Assembly: GCA_002369255.1 (NCBI GenBank)
Contig: DFFO01000049.1
Span: forward strand, 1 to 30,004
DNA length: 30,004 nt
Direction: 5' to 3'
Source of the DNA: Lachnospiraceae bacterium UBA3774
GTDB taxonomy: Bacteria > Bacillota > Clostridia > Lachnospirales > Lachnospiraceae
The translations under genes and the position numbers were made by a program. The notes below the pieces were generated by a model that saw only the letters and a list, made by a program, of their open reading frames with translations, made no database searches and had not been told where the DNA came from. This document shows, piece by piece, positions 28,863 through 30,004 of the stretch (position 1 is the first letter of the stretch; the number at the start of each line of letters is the position of its first letter).

Positions 28863-30004
28863 ATGGCAAAAGATATTAAATACGGAGTTGAAGCGCGTAA
28901 GGCTCTTGAAGCCGGCGTAAACAAACTTGCAGATACAGTCCGCGTAACGCTCGGACCCAAAGGACGCAACGTAGTACTTGAAAAGTCTTACGGCGGTCCC
29001 CTCATTACAAATGACGGCGTTACCATCGCAAAAGAGATCGAACTCGAAGACGGTTTTGAAAATATGGGCGCGCAGCTCATCAAGGAAGTTGCCAGCAAGA
29101 CAAATGACGTTGCCGGAGACGGCACTACTACCGCTACCGTTCTGGCTCAGTCCATGGTAAATGCCGGTATGAAGAATCTTGCCGCTGGCGCAAATCCCAT
29201 CATCCTTCGTAAAGGAATGAAAAAAGCTACCGATGTTGCGGTTAAGGCTATTGCAGATATGAGCAAGCCCATTACCGGCAAAGAGCAGATCACCCGTGTT
29301 GCGGCTATTTCAGCCGGTGACGATACCGTCGGCGCCATGGTTGCAGACGCCATGGAAAAGGTTTCAGGAAACGGCGTCATTACCATTGAGGAATCCAAGT
29401 CCATGACTACCGAGCTTGAGATGGTAGAAGGCATGCAGTTTGACAGAGGATATCTGAGCGCTTACATGTGCACGGATATGGAAAAGATGGAAGCTGTCAT
29501 CGACGATCCCTATATCCTCATTACAGACAAGAAGATCAGCAATATCCAGGAAATACTTCCTATTCTTGAGCAGATCGTTCAGCAGGGAGCGAGACTTCTC
29601 ATAATCGCGGAAGACGTTGAGGGAGAAGCTCTTACCACCCTTATCGTAAACAAACTCCGCGGCACATTTAACGTTATCGCGGTAAAGGCTCCCGGTTACG
29701 GCGACCGCCGCAAGGAAATGCTTCAGGATATCGCCGTTCTTACGGGCGGTACCGTTATTTCCGATGATATCGGAGTAGCGCTTCGTGACGCCACCATAGA
29801 TATGCTCGGCCGTGCCAAGAGCGTCAAGTCCACAAAGGAAAATACCATTATAGTTGACGGACAGGGCGACAAGCAGGCAATTGCCGACAGAGTTGCACAG
29901 ATCCGCAATCTTGAGGCCGAGACAAAATCAGACTACGACAGAGAAAAATATCAGGAGCGTATTGCCAAGCTCGCGGGCGGCGTTGCCGTCATCAAGGTCG
30001 GCGC
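28863..30004 (+). CDS. groEL: Chaperonin GroEL (3' end beyond the window)
   Basis: The first 380 codons of an approximately 540-aa chaperonin. MAKDIKYGVEARKALEAGV opens it, with the ATP-binding TLGPKGRNVVLEK (about residues 30-42), VAGDGTTTATVLAQ (84-97), the apical-domain stretch MQFDRGYLSAYM, and VKAPGYGDRRKEML near 275. No frameshift or missing motif is seen. An AGGAGG site lies 6 bases before the ATG. The gene is cut by the window end, so the C-terminal equatorial part and terminator are not visible. Confidence 0.98.
   Translation, partial: MAKDIKYGVEARKALEAGVNKLADTVRVTLGPKGRNVVLEKSYGGPLITNDGVTIAKEIELEDGFENMGAQLIKEVASKTNDVAGDGTTTATVLAQSMVNAGMKNLAAGANPIILRKGMKKATDVAVKAIADMSKPITGKEQITRVAAISAGDDTVGAMVADAMEKVSGNGVITIEESKSMTTELEMVEGMQFDRGYLSAYMCTDMEKMEAVIDDPYILITDKKISNIQEILPILEQIVQQGARLLIIAEDVEGEALTTLIVNKLRGTFNVIAVKAPGYGDRRKEMLQDIAVLTGGTVISDDIGVALRDATIDMLGRAKSVKSTKENTIIVDGQGDKQAIADRVAQIRNLEAETKSDYDREKYQERIAKLAGGVAVIKVG

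Overview
The window looks like chromosomal DNA of a low-to-mid GC anaerobe of the Bacillota, class Clostridia (family not resolvable by eye). This rests on strong AGGAGG-type ribosome sites, a CIRCE-controlled groESL operon, a TrpXYZ-type ABC transporter, an ECF vitamin transporter and RsbW/STAS switch proteins. Coding density is high and gene order is operonic. There are no tRNA or rRNA genes, transposases, phage genes or CRISPR arrays, so this is not an obvious mobile region.

Layout. (1) 1-7600, + strand: the end of a nucleoside-type ABC permease is followed by a full nucleoside salvage/catabolism cluster: pyrimidine-nucleoside phosphorylase, thymidine kinase, uridine kinase, deoxyribose-phosphate aldolase, purine-nucleoside phosphorylase and a single-ORF phosphopentomutase-cytidine deaminase fusion. 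A MATE transporter carrying a C-terminal RsbW-like ATPase domain closes the run. (2) 7713-10564, + strand: proB-proA-proC, the complete glutamate-to-proline route. (3) 10572-20440, - strand: a ten-gene cobamide operon read right to left. It encodes a lipoprotein, a transcobalamin-like surface protein, EcfT, a two-domain EcfA, an ECF S component, a CbiR-like TIM-barrel protein, CobT, CobU, CobS, a short second CobU-like protein and a CobC-type phosphatase, with most junctions overlapping or a few bases apart. Its leader contains what I read as a divergent cobalamin riboswitch followed by a competing antiterminator/terminator. (4) 20505-23413: an MscS channel (+), then a malate/lactate dehydrogenase-family oxidoreductase and an 8-oxoguanine DNA glycosylase (both -). 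(5) 23506-27700, + strand: a TrpXYZ-type ABC transporter, an STAS/anti-sigma kinase pair with its own strong promoter, and a CYTH-domain protein. (6) 27784-28317, -: an acidic YtxH-like protein. (7) 28456-30004, +: CIRCE-groES-groEL, with groEL running off the end.

The most interesting unit is region 3. Read as one system, it would capture corrinoids at the cell surface with proteins resembling animal transcobalamin/intrinsic factor, import them through an ECF transporter, strip the nucleotide loop with a CbiR-type enzyme, and rebuild the cobamide with the cell's preferred lower ligand using CobT/U/S and a phosphatase. No corrin-ring synthesis genes are present here, which fits scavenging and remodelling rather than de novo synthesis. 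Domain calls come from motif recognition by eye; no database search was run.
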